Assembly (NCBI GenBank): GCA_016800925.1
Contig: JABCPU010000020.1
Coordinates: forward strand, 248,001 to 312,000
Origin: Suillus spraguei
Lineage: Eukaryota > Basidiomycota > Agaricomycetes > Boletales > Suillaceae
DNA: 64,000 nt
Direction: 5' to 3'
This document shows positions 1-11,353 of the stretch, piece by piece (within the stretch, counting starts at the first letter, position 1; each line of letters opens with the position of its first letter). Under the pieces are notes generated by a model. That model was not told where the DNA came from and did no database searches. It worked only from the letters and a program-made list of their open reading frames with translations. A program made the position numbers and the translations under genes.

Positions 1-2110
1 GAGAAACAACAGAATGCATTTGATGAATTGAAGAAACGATTCACAGAAGCTCCGCTCCTAGTAATGCCAGACGTTGAGAAAAAGAAAAGGATAGAGACCG
101 ATGCTTCTGATTATGCATCTGGTGCAGTACTTTCTCAACAGATGGAAGATGGACTATGGCATCCTGTCGCTTATTATTCGAAGTCAATGAATGATGCAGA
201 ACGAAATTACGATATTCATGACAAAGAATTATTAGCAATCATTCGAGCATTGGAAGAGTGGAGGCACTATGTGCAGGGAGCACCTCATCCTGTGGAGATC
301 TGGACCGATCATAAGAATCTCGAGTATTTCATGATGAGTCAAAAATTGACACGAAGGCAAGCCAGATGGAGTCTGTTCCTGGCGGAGTATGAATTTACAC
401 TCCAACATAAGCCTGGTGTAGTCAATGATAAGGCTGATCGTCTGTCTCGGAGATCAGACCACAGAGGGGGGTAGAAAACGACAATTCTGATCGCATTTTG
501 CTTAAACCAGAATTTTTCAAAATCAATGCTGCTAAAAGAGGCCAAGTTCTTATAGAAGGAGAAAAATCTCTTCTCAAAAAGATTAGACAAAGTACAGAAC
601 GAGAGCCTGAAGTGATGAAAGCGCTAGAAACATTAAAAGCAGCACCGGTGCAATTGCGTAGAGGAGTTGAAGAATGGAATGTTGAAGATGGATTGGTGTT
701 ATTCCAAGGATTGGTCTATGTTCCAAATGATAAAGAAATCCGCCGAGAAATTCTAGAGTTATTCCATGACTCACCACTGGCTGGACATCCTGGATGTGCC
801 AAAACCTTAGAATTGATTTCCAGAAACTATTGGTGGTCAATGATGACAAAAAGTGTTCACGACTATGTAGATGGTTGCGATCATTGCAGACAAACAAAGG
901 TCTATCCTAGTAAACCGACGGGACCTTTACAGCCAAATGAAGTTCCAGAAGGACCTTGGCAAACGATTACATGTGACCTGATTGTGGACCTACCAAAGAG
1001 TGAAGGGTGTGATAGCATTTTTGTCGTTGTTGATCGATGTACAAAACAAGCACACTTTATTCCCACCAATAAAGAAGTAGACTCGAAGGAAATTGCCGAG
1101 CTATTCTTAAAAAATGTATGGAAACATCATGGAACACCAAAGAAAGTGATTTCAAATAGAGGAACACAGTTCATATCGAAATTTATGGGACAAATGTCAA
1201 AAAGATTAGGCACAAAATGGTCTGCTTCGACCGCCTATCACCCCATACAGACGGACAAACAGAACACATAAATCAAGAAGTTGAACAATATTTACGCCTG
1301 TTTACCTCTTATAGACAAAATGATTGGGTATCTTGGTTGCCGATTGCAGAATTCTTGCATAATAATGCAGTCACAGTCACCGGTCATAGCCCTTTCAAAG
1401 TTCTATATGGATATAATCCAGAATTCACGATATCTCCTAATTCCAACTCCCGTATTCCTGTTGCTGACGAAAGAGTGGATCAAATGAAAGAAGCAAGAGA
1501 TGATGCGGAAAATACTTTGAAACTAGTCAATGAACGAATGAAACGGTTCTATGACAAAGGAGTAAAAGATGCACCACAGTATAAAAAGGGAGACAAAGTC
1601 TGGCTAGACGCAAAAAACATTAAACACCGTCGTCCAAGTCAAAAACTGTCAGATCGTCGTCTTGGGCCCTTTGAAATACTAGAGAAGATTGGTGAGGTGA
1701 ACTATAAATTGAAATTACCAGCAAACTATCAGATCCATCTGGTTTTTCACGTTCAGTTACTCACCCCATACTATGCATCTCAAATGATCCCTCATTCTCA
1801 ACCCACCCGACCACCTCCTGACATAATCGACAATCAGGAAGAATTTGTTGTAGAAGAAGTATTAGATAGCCGATTATTCTGAGGGAAGCTGCAATACCGA
1901 GTAAAATGGGAAGGATATCCGATAGAAGAATCGACATGGGAACCAGAAGAAAACGTAAAGAATTCCCCAATTCTTATAGCGGAGTTTCACAAAAAAAACC
2001 CCACGGCGGCTAAAACCAAAAGAATTCAAGGTTCTATACTTAATTCGGAAGATTTCAAGAAATGGAGAACACATAACATCAGACCTTCATACATTCGCGA
2101 TGACGCTCAT
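1..2110 (+). pseudogene. Gypsy A pol remnant: RT end, RNase H, integrase, chromodomain
   Basis: The first segment (to about 474) carries the RNase H domain, with DASDYASGAVLSQ and TDHKNLEYF motifs. The next (about 498-1250) carries the integrase zinc-binding HHCC region (GHPGC, CDHC) and the catalytic core. The segment from 1217 holds the integrase C-terminal part and leads into a chromodomain (YRVKWEGYP, STWEPEE) near 1890-1960. It is broken in at least three places: a one-base frame change in the G tract near 470, another near 1235 in the conserved YHP..TDGQTE motif, and an in-frame TGA at 1880-1882 just before the chromodomain. The second catalytic Asp of the DDE triad reads Asn (VISNRGTQF), so integrase activity is not expected even without the frameshifts. 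Confidence 0.92.
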
Positions 2111-2126
2111 CCTAGAGAGGGGGTAA

Positions 2127-2602
2127 TGTCACGAATTCCAAATACAAATCATTACTCTTTTCTCAATTTCCCTAAAGCATCTAAACCCAGCACTAAGACA
2201 AACACAAACTTCATCGAAATTCCCACATCCACTTCTCTAACCGAACTTCCTGATGAAGATGAAGAGATCTTTTATGATGCTATCGGATAAGATAAGATAA
2301 GATAGTATCATGTGATCTTAGAACCTTCTAGAATATGATGTCATAACAATGTCACAACTATCACATCGTATGATTCTCATTTCTATTTTATGATTGGCTA
2401 GTAGTTTCAAACTCAGTTTATATCTCAGTTTCAATATGTGTATATAGTTAGCTAGTTTTGCTGTAAGTAGTTCTTTAGTTCAAACCTCTTGTATCTACAA
2501 CTGTAGCAATCCAAGACATCCTTGCTCCTCTCTCTCTTTGTGATAACCTTAGTTTGAGTCCTAGTCTCTGCCCTTGCGTTAATTCATTTGTGGGTTGTGA
2601 CA
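2127..2602 (+). repeat. 3' LTR of gypsy A (LTR family A)
   Basis: The LTR begins TGTCACGAATTCC and ends GGGTTGTGACA (476 bp), directly after the polypurine tract. It contains a GATAAGATAAGATA run and a TATATAG-type element before a CT-rich stretch. It matches the solo LTRs at 4076-4550 and 28969-29443 along its whole length. Confidence 0.93.
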
Positions 2603-2849
2603 CACAATGGAGGTCAAGGAGATGGTGTTCTATACCTGCTGTCCCAAGTAAGAAGTGAAATTAGGCTGATTGGTATATTTGTGTATGAATTGATATGGTT
2701 GATGTGGTACTGCTCAAGATATGGGTCAGATATTTACTCAATTCATGCACCATCCTATGCTGTCTTCATCCCCAATTGACATGCTAAATAATCCATGCTT
2801 CAAGTTTTCAGCCAACAGTATAAGCACATGTCAAGTCAACATAAAATGT
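2603..2849. other. Short unassigned stretch
   Basis: This lies between the gypsy A LTR and the recognisable part of the aminopeptidase copy. I see no gene or repeat in it. Confidence 0.5.
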
Positions 2850-3196
2850 ATTGAGCCATCACACACATGATAGGAATTTTTTTGTCCCAGACAAAGTTCA
2901 TTAACATTGGGTCACCTGTTTCAGTGACCCATCTGATGAAATCATCTTTACACAGGGGAGCACTCTCTTTCTAGCCACTGAAGAGTGCATGGGTCATTAT
3001 GGAGTAATGGTCCTACCTTCTCCAGCATCTCCCCATGATATAAGCAAGTTGAGTCACTCCTTTTTCTGTGCAGTCAGAACTGAGAAATCAATCAACTTTG
3101 TTTGGATAGGACACTACATCAGTGTTAGCTTATTGAGATACCATCCCTCCCCACTCACTATCATTACATGTTGAAAACAAAGGTATCCATTCCCAA
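2850..3196 (-). pseudogene. Xaa-Pro aminopeptidase copy, piece 1 (last exons and 3' UTR)
   Basis: Read on the minus strand, this matches the intact gene from about 42,849 to 43,160. It covers the end of the penultimate exon, the GTGAGTGGG..TAG intron, the last exon and about 60 bp of 3' UTR. The intron is present, so this is a DNA-level duplicate and not a retrocopy. Substitutions are many and one Trp codon reads TGA. The match stops exactly at CATCAGG (3197), where the 25-kb element begins. The gene-wise adjoining sequence resumes at 28,226 and 33,685. Confidence 0.85.
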
Positions 3197-3206
3197 CATC
3201 AGGAAT
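3197..3206 (+). repeat. Left terminal inverted repeat of the 25-kb element
   Basis: CATCAGGAAT is perfectly inverted at 28216-28225. The similarity then continues only loosely. Confidence 0.75.
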
Positions 3207-4075
3207 TCACGCAATACCTAAGTGGACCTATGTATCCTATGTAGACTGTTTGGGTCCTTAAGTAAATCCTGCCTACATAGGCAGCATCTAGACACACCTG
3301 TATACCATATTAAGTCCATAGACACTGTATTCACCATAGGTACCTGAAATATATAGGGTTACTGTATACACATTCATCATCTGTAGGACTGGTAAACTCA
3401 ATGAGGCACATATGATGCTTAATCAAATTTCTCACTTCCATTGATCACACTAGTATACCATAGTAACTAATACTCATCGTCCGACTCAACACGCCCATCC
3501 CATTCTGCTGCTGCTGCTGCAAAGTCGTCAGTCAAGAAATTATCGGATGTCCCACCAACTCTAATTGGATCTTCAGGAACATTTGCATGGTGACTGTGTG
3601 CCTATCAGCAAGACTAACAGATATCAAGCTTGTTGGCCCACATACCAAGCATGTCTCAGAAGCCTCTTACAAATCTTGGGCAAAATATCAGCATGTTTTG
3701 TGCCCTTGTCAAATTTGATGAGCATCTTGTGGTAACTCTCGAAGACAGCAGCATAGCACTCTTTGTAGAAGTGCATCTCAATTCTTGTGCCAGTTGTCCA
3801 CTCTGCCACACAAGCCTCAATCTACGATAGCCAGTTAGTTACAAGATCAACCATATTCCCAAAAGACTCACCCAAGTAAGCACTAAGCTCACCCTGCCAG
3901 TAGTACAGTCCTTGAAGTAGCTTGCCAGTGTGGCACCTAATGAGTTCTTCCTATCATAGCTCCATTTAATCATGCCCTTGAGAATAATGTCAGCCTCAAA
4001 TAGTCCTTTGCCTGCTTTGCAGTTCTGTCAGTTGACAGTCAGTTCACGCCATCAAATAAATTGAATCCAGATGGC

Positions 4076-4550
4076 TGTCATGAATTCCAAATACAAATCA
4101 TTACTCTTTTCTCAATTTCCCTAAAGCGTCTAAACCCAGCGCTAAGACAAACCTAAACTCTATTGAAATCCCTATATCCGCTTCTATAACCGAACTTCCT
4201 GATGAAGATGAAGAGATCTTTTATGATGCTATCAGATAAGATAAGATAAGATAGTATCACATGATCTTCAAACCTTCTAGAATATGATATCATAACAATG
4301 TCACAATTATCACATCGTACAATTCTCATTTCTATTTTATGATTGGCTAGTAGTTTCAAACTCAGTTTACATCTCAGTTTCAATATGTGTATATAGTTAG
4401 CTAGTTTTGCTGTAGTAGTTCTTTAGTTCAAACCTCTTGTATCTACAACTGTAGCAATCCAAGACATCCTTGCTCCTCTCTTTTCTTGTGATAACCTTAG
4501 TTTGAGTCCTAGTCTCTGCCCTTGCATTAATTCATTTGTGGGTTGTGACA
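4076..4550 (+). repeat. Solo LTR, family A
   Basis: It runs TGTCATGAATTCC..GGTTGTGACA, 475 bp, the same family as 2127-2602. The 5-bp target duplication ATGGC is at 4071-4075 and 4551-4555. It interrupts the DUF6532-like pseudogene. Confidence 0.95.
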
Positions 4551-5054
4551 ATGGCCCAACCTTGCATATGAGGAGCTTGTGGTTTCTGAGGAGAGTGGCA
4601 GCAAGCACTGCATTAGATTCAATGGCCCCTGGAGTTTTTTCATTAGTGAATCCAAACTCAGTCTCAACCAGTGCCCGTAACACAGTCTTGAGGTCACTGA
4701 ACAAATTAGAGCTACATTCGATAATTTAATTTCCCAGTCAGACTTGTAAGTGGTTACCATATGACCGAAATACTCACTAATTTGTATGCATCTTCATCAT
4801 AATCAATATGAACCCCTTGAGAGCGGCAAGCAGCTGTCCATGCTTGACCAGACCATTTGTGTGCATGTACGTCATTCAGATAAATAGTTGAGTTGGCCAG
4901 AATTGACTGGTAGTGGCTGACCACAAGATGAACTGTCGTGGAATACAATTTGTTGAAGTGGCTGAATGAATGCGACCATGAGTACTGCCCTCACCCATCT
5001 TGACCTTTTTGACAAACTGCAGACCCTCAGTAGTAGCAAGCACAGGATGACCAG

Positions 5055-5521
5055 TGTTACGAACTGGGGTGGCATCACCAACAACAGTGAAAAGACACTT
5101 GTCGGTTGCTGGGAAGTTCTACAATGTCCACAAGAGAACAAGGTAACTGACTAAAAAAACACGTTCCTTAGATAGTCAAGGATTCTGAGTGCAAGATCAA
5201 GTCTAAGGAGTGCTTGGAATTGGAGACGATTCATATGACTAAGGATTGGAGGTCCTTAGCAAAGGATGTTCCAGGTAAAACCCAGTAAGATTAAAGTAGG
5301 GAATACATATGTAATACACTGTGCTTAAATAGAGCCATATGTGTGCACAGACCATGTAACCATGAGAAAGTAACTACATATCCTAATAAGGAAGGCATTT
5401 ATGTAATACAGACATGTTGAAACATATGAGTCATAAGGCAGAGGGTTTAGCATACGTGTATGCTAAACCAAACAAGAATAGAATGAAAATAAAATGAATA
5501 GGGGTACATATGATTGTAACA
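5055..5521 (-). repeat. Solo LTR, family B (older, diverged copy)
   Basis: It starts TGTTACGAACTGGGG and ends GATTGTAACA on the plus strand. It belongs to the LTR family of the full gypsy B element but has many substitutions and small indels. Target duplication ACCAG is at 5050-5054 and 5522-5526. The orientation given is that of gypsy B transcription. Confidence 0.93.
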
Positions 5522-6000
5522 ACCAGCATGTTTCATTCCAACAGATGCAAGTGGCGATGGCACTTGTCGGGAAGCTGTGAGCACACTGACATGAGGGTGC
5601 TGTACACCTGAGTAGTTTAGCATTGCAGGTGACTCAGGGCGACCATGCTCTTCCAATGGAGACAATGCAGGTTGCCCATACTCTCCTGGCCACGCATTGC
5701 ATGCAAGTCTCATTATCCCTCCACACACGTCCTGTGCGACTGAGCCCTCCCTTGGTGTGATGCAGGCATCAGGCTCTTTGTGCAGCTGTGGGGTAGCCTA
5801 CAGCCAATACAATGTCAGATGAAAGTATAATTGTTGGAGAAAAACTTATATACACTACTAACCAGTGGTTGTGCAAAATTGTACACATGATGTTGTGGGG
5901 TATGATCTTCTAAGAGTGTAGGATCAATGACATCATCAGATGGTGGCATTTGCCTCACAGGCACTGATGGAATGTTTGATGCCTGCTGGGTGAGACATGG

Positions 6001-7365
6001 TGTTAGCGACCTAGCCAGGTGTTACGAACTGGGGTGGCATCACCAATGATAGTGAAAAGACACAGCTGGTCTGTTGGGAGTTCTTACAATGTCCAGAAGA
6101 GGACAAGGTGAAAGTACTAGGAACGTGTTCCGAGTACGATCAAGGGTTCGGCCTCAATGACAAATCAAAGAGGTTCTGCGAGAATAGAGACTAAGGCTAA
6201 GGAGTGCTTAGACTTAGAGATGATTCAAGACGACTTAGGTTGGAGACCTAAGCGAAGGAGATTCCAGGTAAAACCAGTAAGATTAAAGTAAAGAATCTAC
6301 TACAAGTACACTGTGCTTATATAGGCAAATATGTGCACACAGACCAGGTAACCGTGAGAATGTAACTGCGTATCCTAATAAGGAAGGCATGTATTGTACA
6401 GATGCGTTGAGCATATGAGTCAAGTCATGTGACATGATATACAAGTAAGAAGATAAAGGGAAAATGAATAGGGGTACGTACAACTGTAACACCAGGCACT
6501 AAGGAACTTGAGTGGTGTCTGTGACGGGCGCTCTATCAAGAGCGGCGGCCTGTGCGTATCAGTCTCCTAGCGCAGAGTGCGCTAGTTGCATTGATCGGAG
6601 GTGGGCGCTATGCGCTGTCTCACGACCTACGTCACAGAGACGAGGTTCTTGACGACGATCAAAGACGTAGAAGCGATGAGCTTCTACGAAGTTCGAATAG
6701 AGACAATAAGCTTATAAAAAGCTTATCGAAAGGAAGTTCAGGGTCAAAGATCAAGTAGATTCAAGTTAAAGAAGTACAAAGGCTATCTGTGCATATTTAT
6801 ACATAAGATTGAAGCGGAGCACGAATACGTAAGTATCACTGAATTAAGTATGGAGTCAGATAGCCAATAAGAGGACACATGCTTGTAAACAGGTCAGAGG
6901 CGTATCAACCAATGAGAATGTGCATATGCGTGAAGGAGTCATAAGTGGGGAGCCAAAGGTATAAAGGGTACGAGCCAATGAGGCGATGCACGAGTCAAGA
7001 AAGGTAAATGGTAAAAGGATAATGCATAACACGATACCAAGACATCCTTGAAGGTAGACAGGGGGTTCCCGTGAACCAAGTGAGTGTGCATGTTGAAGCG
7101 CAAGGTAATGTGACAAGCGCAGAGGAGGTGCTTGAAGCGCACGAAGTGAGGGAGGCGTGTATAGGCGCGAAGGAGGTAGAAGGTGCGCAAAGAGAGCGTG
7201 TTCAACGACGATGGAGGAGACGAGCATAGGCAAGGTAAGGAGTGATGACAGCAAGCCAGACGAGGTATCGGAGGACAAGGACGGAAGCCTCATCGAGACG
7301 AGAGTAGATGGCGATGCATAGGAGGAAAAATGATAGTAGGGGCGCAAGAAGGTGTTCTTGTAACA
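6001..7365. mobile_element. Family C LTR-like element, copy 1, with a nested solo LTR
   Basis: It begins TGTTAGCGACC and ends TTCTTGTAACA, with 5-bp duplication CATGG at 5996-6000 and 7366-7370. Removing the nested LTR at 6020-6491 leaves about 888 bp without a credible coding region. The TG..CA ends and 5-bp duplication make a long solo LTR the likely identity. A second copy lies at 22570-24864. Confidence 0.88.
6020..6491 (-). repeat. Solo LTR, family B, nested in family C
   Basis: It starts TGTTACGAACTGGGG and ends CAACTGTAACA, with target duplication CCAGG at 6015-6019 and 6492-6496. It sits 19 bp inside the family C element. Confidence 0.95.
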
Positions 7366-8013
7366 CATGGTGGCATCTGAGAGGTTCAAGTAACAGCCAA
7401 ATTGTGTGCTACACTGGGTGGCACAGGTTTAAACACAAACTAACAAGAATCTTGAGGGTGAGATCTCATCAATCTAAACAAAGCACATACCACATCCTGA
7501 TCAAACTCCAGATCTGACTCTGAGTCTTGTTCTTCAGACTCTGGGTCCAAATGACAAAATATGTTAAGCTCTTTGAGTGCTTGTCTGGACCTGAGGGCTT
7601 GTTAAGCATATGTGTTAGTCTTCCTGGCTTCCTTGGCTTGTGAGGCATCCTCTGTAGATATTCAGCTGGCAGGTAGTAGTATGATCAGGTAATAGGTACC
7701 TTGTACTTGCTTTTTGTGGTACTGCATTGCACTCAGCCCACTTGGCCCTCATGTGTATCTCCAGCATCAAAATCTGTGACATGTGCAATGTCAAAACCAT
7801 GTTCAGCATCAGGCATTTTTGTCTTGTGTCCACATCCAGCCATCTGTGTTGTCAACAGTCTGATCAGTGATGAAGGAAGGATGATGCCAGTCAAAAAAAT
7901 TGATCCCAGTTTTATCCAGGTCTGCAGCAAGATACAGGACAGTTCCAAGATTCGAAATAGCCTAAATGTCAGATGTCAAATTATTGGAAACCAATAATAG
8001 CAACTCACTCTGA

Positions 8014-10810
8014 CATGCCAACTTGCAAGGACTACGGCCAATGGGTCCCCACAACCTCTGGACTCAACAAGCACATCACCTGGTCTCAAACCTGCCACCA
8101 GAAGTGGCTTGAATGGCTGCAGGATTTCAGTGTCAATGTATTTGATCTTGGTGGAGGGTTTCAGCCAGAAGTTCATGGTTACAGCAGTGAAGATGGACTA
8201 GAAGAACATGATTTCACCAATGAATTTGACATTCCACCAGAAGAGCCAGACTTACCTCACATTACAAGTGAAGAACCAAACCACTGAGTGTGAGTTGAAG
8301 TCGAAGAGGTGCCAGATGAGGATGAACCTGGACAAAGAGTCAGATCGGACAATGCACATTGGATTGAAACCTATCCTGCAGAGGCATTAGCAGGCATACC
8401 AGTGATGAATCAGAAGAACATGCTGACAAAGTTACACAAAATACAAGCAGAGTTGGAGAACAGCGGCAAAGGAATGTGGGGACATTTCCAAGGTGAAGAT
8501 GAGTGGGAGCTTGCGAAGTGGCTCATTTAAAATGTGGGCCAAAATCAGACCAATAAGTTCCTGAGGCTGCCAATTGTGAGTTGCCTAACTCGATGGTGCA
8601 TCAATTTACTAAATGAATTCCTTACCAAGATTAAGGACCAGACTGGACCTTCATATACAACAAACAAGTCATTCTTGAAGAAAATTGATGGCCTACCCAC
8701 GAAAGGACCTGCCTGACATTGCAACCTTGTCAAGGTCGCAGGAGATGTCGTTGATGTGAATGGCGAGATGTCAACAACCAAGTTGGAGTTGTGGTGGTGC
8801 GACCCAGTAGAATGTGTTCAGGAACTCATTGGAAACCCAGCATTCAAGGATGTCATGGCCTTTGCACCTGAACAGGCATATGAAGACACCCTGGGAAAGA
8901 ATTGGATATATGATGATATGTGGACATGTGATTGGTGGTGGGAGATGCAGGTGAGCGTCAAAGACTTAGTATGACTTTGCCTACTTATATGTAACAGAGC
9001 AAATTAGCACCAGGTGCTACTATAGCATTAGTCATCCTCGCCTCCAACAAAATGAGTCTGTCTCAGTTCTGTGGAGACAAATCAGCATGACCTGTCTATC
9101 TGACTATCAGCAACATCGACAAGGTGACTTGCCGGAAACCACAGATGCATGGTGCCATCTTGATTGGCTATCTACCTGTGGCCAAGCTAGACTGCTTTAG
9201 TAAAGCGACTCAGTCAGTGGCAGGGTACAATCTTTTTCATGAGTGCATGTGATGTCTTTTGCAACCCTTGATTGCAGCAGGCCAGGAGGGAGTTGAAATG
9301 GTGTGTGCGGATGGTAGGGTACAGAGAGTACATCCTATCCTAGCGGCTTATGTTGCAGATCAGTCTGAGCAGTGCCTTGTTGCATGCACCAAAGAGAGTT
9401 TTTGCCTGAAATGCCATGTTCATCATCAAAATCAAGGTGAACCTCTGGCCTCCCTTCTTCATGACCAAGACTGAATGATGATAATCTTGCAGCACAAGCA
9501 ATCAGGCCAGAGAGTGGCTGCTTACACACAGAAAGGTCTACATCCTGTCTATCATCCTTTCTGGGCAGATCTGCCCTATGCCAACATCTTCACAAGTGTC
9601 AGCCAATATCTTGCATCAACTCCATAAAGGAGTCTTCCACGATCATCTGCTGAAGTGGTGTACTGAGATTGCGGGAGAAGACCAGATTGACGAGCAATAT
9701 CACACAATGACCAACTACCCTGGCCTTCAATATTTCTATTTCTTCAAAGGAATTTCTCTCATGTCTCAGTGGACTGGGACAGAGCACCATGAAATGCAAC
9801 ATGTGTTTCTAGGTGTCCTTGCAGGCGCAGTTCAGCCCACAGTATTTCGTGCTGCACATGCAGTGCTAGATTTCATTTTCTATGCTCAGTTGCATTCTCA
9901 CACATCCCAGACTCTGATGGACTCAAAAACACACTGGACAAGTTTCATGCACACAAACACATGTTCAAGGATCTTGGCATGTGTGACAATTTCAACATAC
10001 CCAAGCTCCATTCAATGACACACTACATTGAGTCAATCAAGTCGCGTGGATCTGCCAACAGTTTTAACACTGAATTTCCAGAACATTTACATATCAATTT
10101 TGCCAAGAATGCATACCGTGTAACAAATAGGAGAGACTATGTAGTGCAAATGACTAAATGGTGGATACATCAAGAGATTAGACCAGTTTTCTGCTCACCT
10201 GGACTGGCATTTGCAGAGATTTGAGGAACTGGACACTGGTGAAGATAAGGAAGAGGATGAGAACAAAACTATTTTGAATGATGAAGTAATAACGAGCGCT
10301 GTTCAGCCTGCAATCAATGACTCACAAACCAGCACCCAGGTCATTAGTGACGAGCCAACACACATCCTCTCAGCACAACCTTCCTTTAGAGCATTGACTG
10401 TTGCCATGATCATGCAACTTTTGGTGCTCTTAATTTTTTGCCAGCACTAACACAACATCTGTGTGATGCTGCACCCAAATGGACCTCATACTACTGTCAG
10501 CGAATGAGATCATTTCAATGGTTATTGACATCTCACCATCCCATATGTAAAGTTACCTGCGATTCACATGGCAAAGGATCTGATCAGATTCACACAACTC
10601 CTCACTGCACCAGCAGGGCATTCATCCAGGACTGTCAGAAGATTTGACACTGTCCTTGTGCATGTGGGTAGAGACAATGAGCACACTTGAGGCACTGCAC
10701 TGGAAGGTATGCAGCTGGCAAAAATATATACTAATTTTGACTAACACTCACATCCAGGTCTTCAAATTGTGCAGCTTCAATTCATTTTTGATATCCCTAT
10801 TTCATAGCTA
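8014..10810 (+). pseudogene. Plavaka-type transposase remnant
   Basis: Several frames together follow the Plavaka transposase layout. An N-terminal zinc-finger-like start (MPTCKDYGQWVP near 8014, second Cys read as Tyr) is followed by an acidic stretch. Then come GEDEWELAKWLI (8490-8528), a segment with WWCDPVECVQELIGNPAFKD (8792-8850), NIDKV near 9110, LHQLHKGVFHDHLLKWCTEI (9608-9667), and WTGTEHHEMQHVFLGVLAGA (9769-9828). It ends with HLHINFAKNAYR (10087-10122) and a C-terminal tail to about 10810. Premature stops and frame changes separate these blocks, so the copy is inactive. Plavaka enzymes are RNase-H-fold cut-and-paste transposases related to CACTA elements. It is the only transposase here whose position fits the CATCAGG termini. 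Confidence 0.82.
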
Positions 10811-10945
10811 GCAAACAAAGAACTATTGTAATAAAATCTAGAATGGTAAAAAGATGTTGCTGAGCGATAAGATGTTTGTGGGACTTGGAAAACAGTGTTG
10901 TGTTGGAGAAAATGGTAGAGCATCACCATCGCCACGGTGTATGAA

Positions 10946-11190
10946 GATGCGCTGGAGCCTGGCACCACCTATTAGTATGTGGAGATGCATTAGACGAAGA
11001 TGTGTTGGAGCCCGGCACCATGCACCGCCTATTAGTATGCGGAGATGCATTAGATGAAGATGTGTTGGAGCCCGGCACCACACACTGCCTATTAGTATGT
11101 GGAGATGCATTAGATGAAGATGCGCTGGAGCCTGGCACCACGTACTGCCTATTAGTATGCAGAGATGCGTTAGACGAAGGTGCGCTGGAA
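10946..11190. repeat. 60-bp minisatellite
   Basis: Units begin GATGYGYTGGAGCC at 10946, 10999, 11059, 11119 and 11179. The period is exactly 60 bp except for a shorter first unit. A related motif in the opposite orientation occurs inside the Harbinger element at about 30160-30330. Confidence 0.9.
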
Positions 11191-11353
11191 CGATGATGCA
11201 CATCCTGAGAGCAGAACATGGCCGTGGCAGGGTGAGGGTTGGTCAAGCTCGTTGTGTAGTACAGCGAATGGAAACACACCGCCAAATTTGAAGCTCCGCT
11301 TAAATCTCGCTTAGATCAGATTAGTCCGTCAATCATGATAATGAGTGACAGCT

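Larger units (their letters stand above)
1..2602 (+). mobile_element. Ty3/gypsy chromovirus A, 3' part (runs off the left edge)
   Basis: This is the 3' part of a gypsy retrotransposon. It reads RNase H, integrase, chromodomain, a purine-rich tract ending GGGGGTAA at about 2117-2126, then an LTR. The 5' half lies outside the window, so the upstream target duplication cannot be checked. Two solo LTRs of the same family occur at 4076 and 28969. The coding part is broken, so this copy is dead. Confidence 0.93.
3466..7960 (-). pseudogene. DUF6532-like protein gene, interrupted by three retroelement insertions
   Basis: Coding-like segments on the minus strand are 7960-7366, 6000-5522, 5054-4551 and 4075-3466. 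They are separated by the element at 6001-7365 and the solo LTRs at 5055 and 4076. The best preserved part (about 3810-3624) reads EWTTGTRIEMHFYKECYA, followed by FESYHKML. This resembles the C-terminal end of the DUF6532 domain, a basidiomycete-expanded family of unknown function. Another piece (about 4700-4560) reads LVETEFGFTNEKTPGAIESN. Stops and frame changes occur throughout. It is divergently transcribed from the Plavaka transposase. Family assignment is from memory of the motif and is moderately sure; the N-terminal limit is uncertain. Confidence 0.5.

Noticed and set aside
6856..7389. A 177-codon minus-strand frame
   Set aside because: It lies wholly inside the family C repeat, and a similar frame recurs in copy 2 at 24,355-24,972. 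Composition is Leu/Ser-rich with no motif. This is a frame in repeat DNA, not a gene.
7615..7948. Minus-strand frames near 7.6-7.9 kb as independent genes
   Set aside because: They are short, in changing frames and lie just upstream of the DUF6532-like remnant, so I treated them as its possible 5' part.
10946..11190. CRISPR-like array
   Set aside because: There is tandem repetition with no unique spacers, in a eukaryotic genome. It is a minisatellite.
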